Shown one piece after another: positions 12,901-25,215 of a stretch of 64,000 bases of DNA (its first letter is position 1; each line of letters begins with the position of its first letter). The notes beneath the pieces were generated by a model. That model ran no database searches. It was given only the letters and a program-made list of their open reading frames with translations, and was not told the DNA's origin. Where the stretch lies: NCBI GenBank assembly GCA_014871385.1, contig CM026429.1, positions 4,118,083-4,182,082 of the forward strand, written 5' to 3'. This stretch comes from Ceratodon purpureus (taxonomy: Eukaryota; Streptophyta; Bryopsida; Pseudoditrichales; Ditrichaceae). The translations under genes were made by a program, and so were the position numbers.

Positions 12901-15900
12901 CATGAAGGTTAAGATAAATCTGAAATACTAGGCACTCCAATGAAATTTTGGAACTAGCAGGCCACTTACAAATGATCAAGAATAGCTGCAGCTAGCTAGG
13001 TGGGGCGTGGCCGAGGAAATTGTTAATGTTCTCGGTTTGATTGGAATTTGCAATAGACTGATCAGAAACAAGTCAGACAACTTGAACACTTGCAGGGGCT
13101 GGTGATCCAATCGCACAACGTCGACGTTTAGTTCAAAGGTGGACGGCCTACTTGCTGAACAGAACTGAGAAGTACGTCAGTACCAAGAATTGTCCAATAA
13201 AAGAGGAGCGTCGCTTTGTGTCAGAGTCCGGTATTCATATATTACTATGGAGTTGGAGGGATGGCCCAGATCTATGCTACTTTAACTTTCAGCTAGTCAG
13301 CTAAAGTACAGGCATCCAGCTTCATGTGAGCCAATGACAATTCCTCTCCCACCTGGGCCACTGCGATCCCGATTCCCCACCAGTCAAAACTCTGAACTAC
13401 GGGCTGCAGTAACTATATATGGTACAGCAAGGTGGTATATACAATAATATCTAAGTCACCGCTCTCGACTCTCAAGATGGCCAACTCGGGTTTCAATTGT
13501 AGGCTACGTACGCTCGTACGTTATGCTCTGATCTAAAGTAGGTTCGTTATACACTCAAGTTATATTTACACTGCGTAAAAACAAGAACGAGCACTGGATT
13601 CCCACCCTGCACCAACTTATTAGCATGGCAGCAATCACTAGTCGTGTAGGAGAAGGCCGGAAGTTCAATCGCCTCATGCTTCCGATCTGCTCTGATTCCC
13701 AGGCTGCTGATCGAATGCCACAGACCGACCAGGCGAACATGTGATTCAGTGCAGGACGTACAGCTCTGATCTCGATCGCCGTACACGTCGACCAGGCTGC
13801 GCCTGCTTCAATCACTTCAAGAATGTTTCTCTAGATTATGATTTACGTCGCAGCTTTCACCAATGTTGTCATATCTTTCGACCGCAACTCCATTACAAGC
13901 AGTCGAAATGTTGTGAATCTCCCTTGAAAACGCTGACATGACGGTTCGTGTTCCGTGTGCTGGTCAGTAATTGTAGACCGGTGGCACGTAGCTCCCGGCA
14001 GATTGTTACCATGTGTTTAAGAAACTGGCCACTCAAACACTGTAACTTCAGTTCGTTTTCTCTATTTTTGTTAGATTGATATGGTGACCAATGTATGTAG
14101 GATTGGTCAATTCTGTGAATATGGTAAAGTTGGGACAGCACCTTTTTTTTACTTGCTGACACTAATTTTGGGATTGATTTTGAGACTACTCTCAAGCTAT
14201 AGAAGGAAATGTGTTTGAGTAGGAGATGGGATAATGATTTAGAAGGTTATTGCTTTGTATGTGTGGGATAATCTACAATGCAAAATTAATGAATGTGAGG
14301 TAGGATATAGTGCAAGAAAAGTTTGTATCTTTTAGACAACGTGACATGATTGCTTCGCTTTGAAATTGGGTATACAATGAAGTATCTATGGTACAAGGGT
14401 AGAGCACTGTTGTGATTGTAAGTTTGATTTTATATTATTTTGTAAAAAAATGAACTTTCCATCAATAGAAATAGAAAACAGAACAATCTCATGCTATGCA
14501 CTCAAACTTGAAAAAGAATAAGAAAATTCCAAGTAACACAGTCGTTAATTTTTACTACACTTATCAAAAAAACAGTCACAAATGAGCGGTGCCGATTTTT
14601 CACCCAGTCCGCACATGGCTACAAAGTATGTGCGCAATCTACTTTTAGAGTTTCCTAATCTTTACAATAAGTACAGGCTTGTCATTGGACAAGTTTTCTA
14701 GTAGGTTGGACAATTTTTCCATGCTAGGCTGGACTGTGTGAGTTGTGCTTGAAAAAACGTAACGCACCTCGATTTGAAGAAAAAGCGGTAGTGCTGCTCG
14801 TCGACCAGCCTTGAAGGAAGTTTCAGAGGACTCCAATTACAACTTGTCGAAGCAGGTGAAAGTTGCCCAAGTAGATTTGTAGGACCCCTGAGTCACCGCC
14901 CATCGACTTTCGACCCACACTCGACAGAATAGTATTCCAGAGGGGTGGAGATCTACCACAGGCCGGAGAGTATCTCTGGTTCCGGGTCGTTATCTGGGAC
15001 AAAATGGGTAGAGTATTGCCGATTTGCGTTATGACACGACTAATTCCCCAAGGATCACTACCAACTCCTTGACTCATGGGGAGCGAATAGCACATCGGAA
15101 TCCAAGATAATCTCCCTGTGTACGACCATGAGGAATAAGATCCTAACAACCAGGTGGAATATTATTCGCTACTATAACAATATGTGCACTGATAATTTAG
15201 TTAAAGCAGTAGATCCAATCGAGATTGCCTTCCAACGATGTAAGTCGTGGCAGCAACAGTGGTACTGGCATGGCCAGCATCACTAACCAGCTTCCAAGTG
15301 AGCTTGTCGCTCTCCAAAAGCCACATTGCATGGATTTCTGAGGCTGGTGATTCGGTTAGCACAGTTCGATCTCCAGATCCAGCTTCATGCAACTTGTCGT
15401 GGCACTTAAAGGAGCACGGACTCCTCGTTACTTGAATGAGATTGCGTCATTCAACGACCAGCTTGCGAGAAGACCCAGAGTCTGTTAAAATTACTGTGAG
15501 AATGTTGAAATCACAAGCTGAGTTTCCGTTAGTCCTTTGCTTGCAGACCTGTGGCTAATCTTTAACTAGTGATTTGTTGGTAGGAAAAAGGAAAAGGATT
15601 GGACTCATAATCACAGTGACAACAGTAATTGTGATTGATGTTTATTGGGGTCCAATCATCTGAGTCCAATCATATGAGTCACATGTTGGCAAATCTTTCT
15701 TTTCTCTTGAGTCTTTCCCAATATGCTCTCGTATCGATCTCTTCAACATGTTCTCTTACAAGGATTAATGTTGTGTACTCCATTCAGTGTCAACCTAGCA
15801 ATTTTAAATAAAAGGTTAATCTAGATTCCTTGCAAAGGTCTTCAAGAGGTCCATCTAATAAGCTCCATCTTGATCTTAATCTAATAAGCTCCATCTAACA

Positions 15901-16600
15901 ATGCTAACATAGTTGTGCACATGTTCACCATGTTTTATTAATAAATAGATTAGTTATAGGATATTCTTGCACTAAAATCCAAAATGCCACATTGGAATAT
16001 GTACTCCATGAAACATTGAAATGGGTCAAACATCAAGGTATTGAAATATGTACTCCAAACATAAATATGAATAAGATAAATAATGTGACACTATAAGTCT
16101 TACATTGAATTTAAAAAAGAGTGAGTTTACAAATAATTTTATCATACAAGCTCATATCTTGGTCAATTTGTCTAGACTGAACTTCATTTTAAAGGTTGTA
16201 ACTTGTAATAGAGTCTTTTTGAAAGTACTAGTGAATTTTGCTAATCATCTTTTAATTAATGATTTTAGAATAGTGAAATTTAGTCTATTAGATTACATTG
16301 ACAAGTTAGGTTCAAACTCATTTTTTTTATTGTGTAATTACTAACCTTCTAAACTTCTAGTAATAAATTAATAACTTTGGTATGTTACATAATTGGTAAT
16401 CATCTTACATTTGCAATTTTGCACATTAGATGTACAATGTACTTGAAAAGATTAAGGATTATCAAGTGAGAAATAGCAGTCTCATTATGAATTGCAAATA
16501 CATGAACTTCTCCATGTAAGTTCATTTTGGACCATCAAAGTTCACTGTAAGATATGAGTAGTTTCTTGAATCTTATGTAATTAAACATTTTAAACTATCA
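9916..16600. other. Intergenic DNA, no supported gene
   Basis: Mixed composition with only short ORFs, none with a recognisable domain or splice-consistent extension. Near 10773-10860 three imperfect copies of about 30 bp share the core CCACTATTCAATCAA. The somewhat GC-richer part (11.9-15.5 kb) may hold old transposon remnants or untranslated transcripts, but nothing could be assigned. Confidence 0.5.
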
Positions 16601-17060
16601 TGATGACTTAAAGATGTTATGTAATTAAAGATAACTTATTTTTGTTTGAAACCCTGATTCTATGATCTCTTTGCCTCTCCGCCTTTGTCAACTTCTTCGC
16701 ACTCTAAGATTGCAAGTCAAATAATATTGACCTACAACGTGGTGTAACTTTCCCATCAACATGGAAATGGGCTCCAATACTCTGGGACGTTCAATGATGA
16801 AAAAACTTCAAAACACCAAAGCCAAACACAGCGGCTAAGTTAAAAATTGAAACGCAGAAAATAGTGCACTTACCATATGTAGGTTTCTGAAACCTGCAGT
16901 AACATGTTCACGGACAGTGTCTTGAATTAGTCTTGAATCTCGAAATAGTGTGAGCCACACTCATTCAGATTTTCAATGCAGTTAGCGAATACCTCTTTTG
17001 ATCAATTCTGGTCTGCAACCCGAGGAGCTGGGTACCGTGGATACGGCCATGGCGGGATCC

Positions 17061-17205
17061 GCATGGACGCAGCTACAGTGACAGAGCTAGGCTGCGTATT
17101 CAGTAATTTCCAAGAATATCTGCATGGACGCAGCTACATGAGCTAGGCTGCAAACAGTGTACATAAATATCTCGGCAGGACCTGCATGGACGCAGCTAAC
17201 TTAGC
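17061..17205. repeat. Three repeats of GCATGGACGCAGCTA, spaced 61-62 bp
   Basis: The 15-mer GCATGGACGCAGCTA starts at 17061, 17122 and 17184. The first two are followed by GAGCTAGGCTGC, the third by a diverged form. The DNA between is poorly conserved, so this is either a decayed tandem repeat or a repeated site. Confidence 0.7.
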
Positions 17206-19911
17206 TGAAAAGCATATTTTATAGTATCCAGCAAGGTGGTCCATGTGATCACGAATTTCACATTTGCGCGGTTTGCATGCACACTAGATATTCAAATAGC
17301 CTGCGAAGTTTCGGCCAAAGTTTGTCTGGTTTGCAATTTTTCGAGAGGCGCAACTCACAGCGCCTAGAGCCGACACTTGAAATGATCTGGCCAGCTGAAT
17401 TGATTCCTCCCTCTAAATTTTTTGAAGTTGCAGATCATCCAGTCTGGGAAAATCAGAAGTGGTTTCCCCAAGCGTTGATTTATTCTCGCTGTGCTAGATC
17501 AGTATCACGAGCCTATCGTCCTGACGGAATTCATAATGATTACATGATGACTTAGTGATGACGTTGATTTCTGGTTTCTTCTGATGACGTTGTCAATTTT
17601 GGAGGGCACTGGAATTAGGCTTTACTCGCAACATGGTCGGTTGATTCTCCATCCCGCCACTACTTCTCAAGTGGCTGATAGTTTGCAGGCTGCAGTTCTT
17701 TTGAATTGGCATTGCGCGGCCCATTGCACACACGATCGATGATTCGAGAGTGGATGGGAGAACTGACAGTTATGTCGAGCTGCTTTTACGGTGCCTGAGG
17801 GGAAGAGGTACTAGCACTCCTCTTTAACTGATCATATACCTTGTGCTTCGTGAAGAACCTCTTTTGTCGGATTGATTCTGTGACGTGGAAGAAATTTAAG
17901 CTTAGGATACTTGATTTGACAATCGATATGTGTTGACGGTGTAAACATAATGGTAGTGCCCACCAAATTTTTATTAGAGATATCCTCTTTGCATTGAGGA
18001 ATGGACATTGAAGATGTTCTTTTCTTCAAGGAGTGGTCAGCTAGTTTCCGAGGTGAACGACTATGTCACCAATCCATGATATCGGTGTTGTTCTAATTTA
18101 CCAAAATACACGATTTTAATATCCTAGATCTAGTTTGATCTAGTTAGAACTAGTTAGAACTAGCAGAACCGTATGAGTATGTGTCATTAGATACACAATA
18201 GATGGAAGAATTCGAGGTTCTTTCAAAACATGAATGCACTTACTCACTGACAGGTGCAAACTACAGCCGGATTTGGGCCTAGAGATTTTATTTTTATTCT
18301 GGGATTAAATCAGATTCGGTATTTCACAGTTATTAGATCGTTCGAGATCAGGGATTAAATATATATACGTATACCGATACAAGCAGTTTGGGTCCTAAAC
18401 CACCCCATCTGAAGACCATACCGGAGAACTTCCGGATATGCATTTGTTGGAGGTGAAGATAAATATTGTTGTACTATTCAGGGCCACGAACGTTTCCCCC
18501 AACCTGTTGATCAAGGGCGACAACCAAAAATGAATAACATTGGCAAAATACACTTGTCACATCATGTCACTGCAGAATTCTCACTTGTGATTACTCCAAT
18601 CAAGTATTAAACTTCGCCAACACATGACCACATAGCGTTTATAATGAGCCTAATCTTTACGCCATCAAGCTTTACTAAAGAGTCCAATCACTGCAAGTGT
18701 GCGGCATGTATATTTGCTTGCATCGGGTGACAGATATGAATGCGGATATACCAATCTCAATGAGCAACAGCTTGGCAAGCTGACTGAGTCAAGTGTTATC
18801 AATGTCACATGGAACTTAGCTTTCTGAAACGGACAATGTACAATCTGACTTATTCAGCCATGTTTTTTGACCGATCAACTAGTACACGCTATGATCTATC
18901 GCGGTTAGCCTCTGGGTTCTCAACAGGAAAGATCTGCTTATCATCTTACGCTCGACAACGCTAAAAAAGAAAATCAACTGAATATCTGCAGCCCCAGTTC
19001 ACTATCTAACACATATGAATAAAAAATCAGTACAAGTGCAAGCAACATATCATGGTGACTTCTAAAGATCAATAAGAGCTAGCCTACAACAGAAGCCTGC
19101 ACAGACACATCAACTGATTCGCAACGAAGATTAGTACCCAGACACCTCAATTGGATCAAGCCCCGTAACTCACGACGTTCCTGCAACTACGTCTCCAGCA
19201 CATATTGGCAATAGATCAAAAGGAAATGCTCCGGACATTACTGTACCAGTGAACTCCTTCAAGCGGGTGCATCCGAGAAGCGCAGGTGCTTGAGCATGAA
19301 GGAGTTCACCAGCACAACAATACCCCGAACAACAGTAATATGCAACACTCGTGAAGCATCACTCGTCACAACTGAAACTGAAACGGCTCAGGCAACTGTC
19401 TCCGAAGAGGAACGGGTCAGGGAGGCGGACTCGGGACATAGGCCAGCGTTCAAGAAGAAGCCAGTGACTGAGTATGTCCACTGAAAACCATATTTATAGT
19501 GAACTCTGGGGTCGATTCAACTGCTATGGCATAAGCAGATAGGCTATTTCCATAGCCAGATGGCGATTCCACATTGCTGGACATGGTGTCTATGGTTGGA
19601 TCTTGTTGAATTTTCTTCAACGATGATCAAGGGTCACAAACGAAGAGCATCCTAATTCTAGTGCAATATGACAAATAACCATGTTCTTTTTCTTCGACGG
19701 CAAGTTGATTGGTTCAGTAACTTCAGTTGCTATCTAGTTATGGATTGCATCAAAGTATGACCTTTAATAACCGTCAGTTTCTGTAGCTGAAATGATAACA
19801 CTATTATTAGAATTAATGATTTATGGATTTTTGTTTTTTACATTTTTCCCTGATAGATGTTTTCAAAGGGATTTTTACAAACTTTAAATCATATTATTCT
19901 GACATTGTATA
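17206..19911. other. Intergenic DNA, no supported gene
   Basis: Only short ORFs. The longest (17277-17555, 92 aa) has no motif I recognise and no splice-consistent partner. Short direct repeats of CTAGTT occur near 18125-18165. Nothing else is supported. Confidence 0.5.
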
Positions 19912-20070
19912 AATAAGATATGAATTTTTATAAAAAGATTTTGAAAGCTTCAATTTGTGTTACAAAATAAGATATGAATTTTTATAAAAAGATTTTGAAA
20001 AGCTTCAATTTGTGTTACAAAATAAGATATGAATTTTTATAAAAAGATTTTGAAAGCTTCAATTTGTGTT
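19912..20070. repeat. 54/55-bp tandem repeat, three copies
   Basis: Nearly perfect units beginning AATAAGATATGAATTTTTAT start at 19912, 19966 and 20021. The second has one extra A (GAAAAGC against GAAAGC). Non-coding; the near identity suggests recent expansion. Confidence 0.95.
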
Positions 20071-21078
20071 AGTGGCCTGGACTTGTTGAGCACGTGGGTT
20101 GGAGGACTTTTGATTGGCTGAAAATAATATTCTACTGTGATATTGAATGCAATGCCTAAAGTGACTATTTCTAAATCCTTTTGATTGACTTTTAATCCAT
20201 TTACTAGTGACGGTTTCTAGGAACAAATGGTTTTCATAGGTCTTACCTTTGATTGCATTGAACTTATATTCATGTATTCATCTACTTGACGAAAAATAAT
20301 ATCTTAATTTGATAGGAGATTTCAAAGAATAATGCTCTATTAAAGTTATATGTAAAATGCTTGTGGATTTAGTTGTATGTCTTACAATGCATATTTGTTT
20401 AATTTGGCATATGCAATACTATTGCTTATACATACTATTGGCAAATAGCCTTCAATGTAGTAACTTTATTGACACTTTCAATCCATTTTGGATCCATGGC
20501 ACTTCTTACCATTTCAATCTACCTTCTTCGTGCAACTTTAGATTATCATTTTTTTTTTTTAACATTATTAGATAATTCTTTAAGTTGTTTCCATATCGAG
20601 TTTGTTAAGTTTTAGTTTTGATATAATATATACTTTACCAAAATTATGAACATAGAAACGTGTGGAAATTAAATTAATCCAAATTTTCATTAATATCAAA
20701 TCAAAAATTCAAAAAAAAAATTAAAAAAATAAAATAAAATAAAAAAAATATATATATATATAAAATTCAAAATGTTCTTTGAAGTTCTATTTTATGATGT
20801 TTATTCTTGAATCCTCTATTCTCTTTGTATTTTCCAACCTTCAAGTATTTATATAGTATAATTACTGTCTCCTATGAACTTGAAGGCAAATTAAGGGAAC
20901 AATATAAAAGTTGTTACTTTCAGAAAATTTTATTACTCATTAAATAACACAATTCATGTGAAAAGAATACACAAAGTTGCAAGCAATCATAGGAATGTGG
21001 ACAAAGAAATTCAATTATTTTGGGGTTACATTGGATTATGTGTAAATTTTCAAAACTTTAATAGTTGTAGAAATGTAT
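20071..21078. other. AT-rich intergenic DNA
   Basis: No gene seen. Contains a poly-A/poly-T and (TA)n stretch around 20705-20765. Confidence 0.5.
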
Positions 21079-21750
21079 TCCAATTACACCAAATTTAACA
21101 CCAAAAATGAGTTTTTTTTGGATGGAAAACACTGGTGTAAAGATAATATTGTTTGGTAAAATTGGTCACTTGACGAGTCTATTATAGACAATTCAGATGG
21201 ATTCTCTTTTCATTTTGTTGTCCCATTACCAAACTGATTTTGTTTGATTCCACGTCGGTCACAATAATTTTGTTGTTTTGCATATAAATTATTTTTGTTT
21301 TCCTAGGTAAATGTACAATGTTGACTTAGATGGATGAAGGTGACTTTGATTTGGCACAGTTACGATTTGGCTTCCATGAATACAACATGTTAGTGAATAG
21401 AGTCTTGTATAAGATGAAGGAATAGATCGCCCTGTGCTGAGAATGTGGCTGTGTAGGGAGAAGACAGTGAGTGGACGTTTGTATATACTAGACGAGTGAA
21501 ATGGAATGCGCAATGCTTATGAAACTTCTACAGGTCACCGGATAAAGAGTGGACTTCTGCACCGAGCCATCTAAAGGATTTGCCAGTAGACACAATTATC
21601 GAAACAATGTTTGCTCTAGTATTTCGAGACGGTCATTTCCTGTCACATCCCTCCTAACACCAAAAATGATTTTGCATCAGTAAGAGCTTTGAACCGAAAA
21701 TAACTCTACACCAATGTCTCATTTTAATGTAAACCCTTGGTGTAGTTGGA
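21079..21750. mobile_element. Candidate MITE with imperfect terminal inverted repeats
   Basis: The left end TCCAATTACACCAA (21079-21092) matches the reverse complement of the right end (21737-21750), TCCAACTACACCAA. Similarity continues inward for about 65 bp through AAAATGAG and TTGGTGTA on both sides, with gaps. Length 672 bp and no transposase ORF, so a non-autonomous DNA transposon is the simplest reading. Target duplications are not clear. Confidence 0.5.
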
Positions 21751-23081
21751 GTCCTTTTCTAAAAAATAAAGTTCTAGTAAACTGTAATAGACATGTGGTG
21801 GTCCTAAGAACCAAAAGTAAAAGCGGCTACCCAAAATAAGTACTTGAGAATAGTAATCAAACTAATGATGTAGCCACTGAATCATGCAGATGATAGTGTT
21901 TTCTATAAGAATTTGCATACCCCAAAAATAAGGCGGTCGTTCGTACTGTACAATTACTGCTGTACAATTACTGATGTTGCACTGTTATTGGTGCTGCTAC
22001 CTTGGGTGAAACTCCCAATTGTTGCCGACTAACCCTGACCACTAATTTTGACCATAAGTCTATTGTGTAACCACAACTCTACAGTGAGACAATTGATGTG
22101 AATATTATACACCTGAGAACTGGGAGTGGTGAGCCCGAAGGAATAATGGCACTGTGTTACATGAAAGTTAAGCCCTTTCCTGGCTGAGCCTAAAGCTGGA
22201 GGCAGCGTACGCCATCCCACAGCCTTGATCAGTCTCAGCAGTTTTTAAGTCCCTTGTCGGGCATGATGTGGGTAATATTACCAAAGATCCCCTGCTGTAC
22301 TTCTTTCCCCCATTTTATACCCTTATTTATCTGGGCAGGGCCAGACTTACACCGGTACAAGGTCGCACAATGCGGAGAGTAAACCAACAGTAAAGACGGG
22401 CGAACTCAGGTCCTAGGATTTTACACATTTCTCTAAAATTCTCTGTCAGGACTGCTTGACAATGGACCGAAGTCTGTAGTGTAATGCTTTCACGCTATCA
22501 ATAGCAACTTCAGGTCTATCTCTAAGTTAAGTTGTACAAGCCTAGAGTCTCTCCTCTGTGCAGCATTTCTAGATGTGAGTTTACAGTTTATGATACAGAA
22601 TCCCAGAGCTGAGTCCATGTTTAAATCATTCTCAATTGAAGAGGCATTCCACGAGCATGAGTCCAGCACTGATACTAACTTAACTTCCTCCGAGCTCATA
22701 TACGATGGTTTATTTGAAGCACGCAGATCACATCAATCTTCACCTCTTAACACATTGCAGTGCACTCTGTTTGTGCTATATATGTTGGGATATAGAGATG
22801 CAAGGCCAGAAGAAAATCAGCGACGAGGAGTTGTGGGTGCCTTATAACAAGACTCAAGTTGTTTCACCTGAACATAGAAACGCAAAAGAAACAACAAAAT
22901 GCAAATCCAGTAACATGGTTTACTACAGTAGCAAGATCTAGGGCTTAGTGCCAGAAGTAGGAGACTTCTGTGGCCCGCAGAATTTGCCTCTCTGATCACA
23001 CATAATAAAAATGTCATAATTACAATTTTTGATAAAAGGTTTGGTTTTAATAATTGTGTCTGGAACTGTTGCGTCAACTCC
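21751..23081. other. Intergenic DNA / 3' region of the thylakoid protein gene
   Basis: No supported coding sequence. The ORFs at 22.5-22.9 kb overlap one another and lack recognisable domains. The part nearest 23081 should carry the 3' UTR of the minus-strand gene that ends at 23082. Confidence 0.45.
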
Positions 23082-24837
23082 TCATTTCTTTAGTTTGTAC
23101 ATATCTGGCTCAAAATGACTCGGTTTGCTAGGTTTCGCCATCTCCATGCCAATGAAAGCGAAGATGAAGAGGACCGTATATAGGTATAAATAGTCTGGCT
23201 GCATAAACACATCGATACAAGGGTCTGTCAATAATATGATCTGTCTAGATGAGAAGAAACAACACATAGACTAAAAGGAGAGCTTTTGGTACTGAACAGT
23301 GAAAAACATCGCTACCAAAGAGCTCCACTTTTCAAGGGTACTTACATTAACGTTGAAGAGGAAACCTGCGATAAGACCGGGAATGAAGAGCCACGATATA
23401 GCACCTGCACATAGCATTCAATTCTCTTTAATTGTCTAAACATACATCTCAAGACTTGGCTCTCAACATTCGATTTGATGGAGATGTCGACAAAGCAAAT
23501 GCATCAGGCGATTCAGGCCTTCAACGATTTCATATCCACTAATCTCAGCTTCGCAAAGAAGAGAACAACGCACCGCAAGAAAGAAAACTACATTGAGTTT
23601 GGCAAGAATACTACACTGAATCCAGACCATGTGTTTCCGATTAATGTAAGCCCTAACAGCAAATTTAGTGTAATATATGAACACATAATTTCTATAGAAC
23701 CAATTTCTATAGAGGGGGCAGCTACTTTGACATTATGGTGCCCTTCGTTTGGAACCCTTAATTGATCATCATTCAACAAGATTGAGCAAAATTGAAGCAT
23801 TGGGATTATATCAAGAAATGTGAAAGCACACGATGTAGCACCTCCACAACATTTTGCATCAAGGAAATCAGGGAAAACGGTGAAGCTCCAATCATACATC
23901 TCGCATTCGCACGTAAAAGTCTTACCTTGAGCACCGACGGGTCCGCCCGATGTTTCAAAGACCTCCTTTATCCCTTCCCACCAAGTACCTGCAATGCAAC
24001 CAACACACTATCAAATTGCGCAGATATGAAGAGCTGAGGGCTTGTTCGCCCACCAAGACAAAGAATAAGAGCCTGATACATAACCATTGATGAACGACAA
24101 ATGACGTCAGATACTCCATATCACGCTGTGGAAGTGGTCAGGCGGCGAGCTTACCATCGTCACCCTCGTGCCACGAATGTGCACCATCCGCCTTGCCATA
24201 TGGAAAATTATCTTCCTGAAATTTACAGAAACCACATATCTCAGACAGGCAATTGGTGATTCACGAGAATCAGATAAATTTCAAATCATTCAAGTCTGAA
24301 AAAGCCCATCTCAACTCATTCAATTGTAAACCTCATAGAATGCACTTCAGCAGACAGTCTCAGTCTCATTCCAAAAGACAAAAACCTCGTCTCAACGAAA
24401 TATTTAATCTCGATGCCATGAACTAGGGCGCGAGAGAAAAAGCTAACAACCAATCACCTATCAAGAATTATCATCTCACGATGCGGAACCATCATTCTAG
24501 AATCGACAAGACAGCTCAATCATTCAAAAACAAGAATCCAACATCTAGACAACACCAATTCACGCTCAGAAACTAACCACCTGAGAAACCTAGAATGCAT
24601 GTTCAGATTACTGACATTATCCTCGCCGAGAGTTTGGTGAATGTTGCGAAAATCCTCCTCCAGGTCCGGCTCCACGCCGCTGCTGTTTCCGGCTCTGAGA
24701 GCGACGGAGCGAGGCCGCCTGGTGGCGAATTGGGCGGTGAGGCGCGAGTGGGTAGAGGTGGTGGTGGAGGAGGAGGCGGAGGCGGTGATGCGCGAGGTCA
24801 CGACGGACGCGGTGGAGAGGCACGCCATGGCTGCCAT
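23082..24837 (-). CDS. Plastid-targeted two-helix membrane protein, probably thylakoid
   Basis: Five minus-strand exons join in phase to 173 aa: 24837-24616, 24215-24155, 23988-23926, 23404-23346, 23198-23082. The first about 50 residues are rich in S, T, A and R without acids, as in a chloroplast transit peptide. An acidic stretch (PDLEEDF) follows, then tryptophan-rich TWWEGIKEVFE. Two hydrophobic helices come next, about 117-134 (AISWLFIPGLIAGFLFNV) and 138-155 (LYLYTVLFIFAFIGMEMA), and a short basic tail ends in KLKK. Size and two-helix layout recall the DUF1118/RIQ grana-organisation proteins, but I cannot confirm that from memory of the family. The junction of exons 1 and 2 gives EDNEDN, a small repeat that could mark a misplaced donor. 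Gene structure is convincing; function is not assigned. Confidence 0.8.
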
Positions 24838-24984
24838 TGTGGAGCGGAGACGAGAGCGCAACCTGATCGACGAGCGGGGCCGCCAATGTCTAGAAACTGG
24901 ACTCACAGCTCCGGGACGCGCTCGTCCGCAGCCTCGCGATGGACTTCCAGGGCCCAAGAGCCAGTGTAACCACGGCCCGGCATC

Positions 24985-25215
24985 TCGTTTCGTTTCGGGA
25001 CCTGTACTGACTTGTCGCTTCGCGACTGTTTCTTTTTCGCTGCCCCTTGTCTTCTCATTTCTTTCTCTTTTCCTCTCCTTCTCTTTTCTTTTTCGCTTCC
25101 TCTCCTCAGTCCTTTTCTTTTCCTCTCATTCCTTTTTCTTTTCCTCTCCTCATTCCTTTTCTTTTTCTCTTTCTGTCATTTCCTTCTCTCGTTATTTTTC
25201 CCTTCGTTAAAGATA
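24985..25215. repeat. Pyrimidine-rich tract (TCTTTTCCTCTC-type)
   Basis: About 200 bp of almost pure C/T on the plus strand, built from variants of TTCTTTTCCTCTC. It lies 150-380 bp upstream of the start of the minus-strand thylakoid gene, so it is a purine-rich promoter or leader element for that gene or simple low complexity. The proteins read through it (L/F/S-rich) are artefacts. Confidence 0.7.

Noticed and set aside
13547-13941. Overlapping ORFs on both strands
   Set aside because: No domain, no splice-consistent neighbours, and similar lengths on both strands, as expected by chance in moderately GC-rich DNA.
24595-25210. Plus-strand ORFs of 124 and 189 aa
   Set aside because: They lie opposite exon 1 of the spliced thylakoid gene and run into the pyrimidine tract; compositions are those of antisense GC-rich and simple-repeat sequence.
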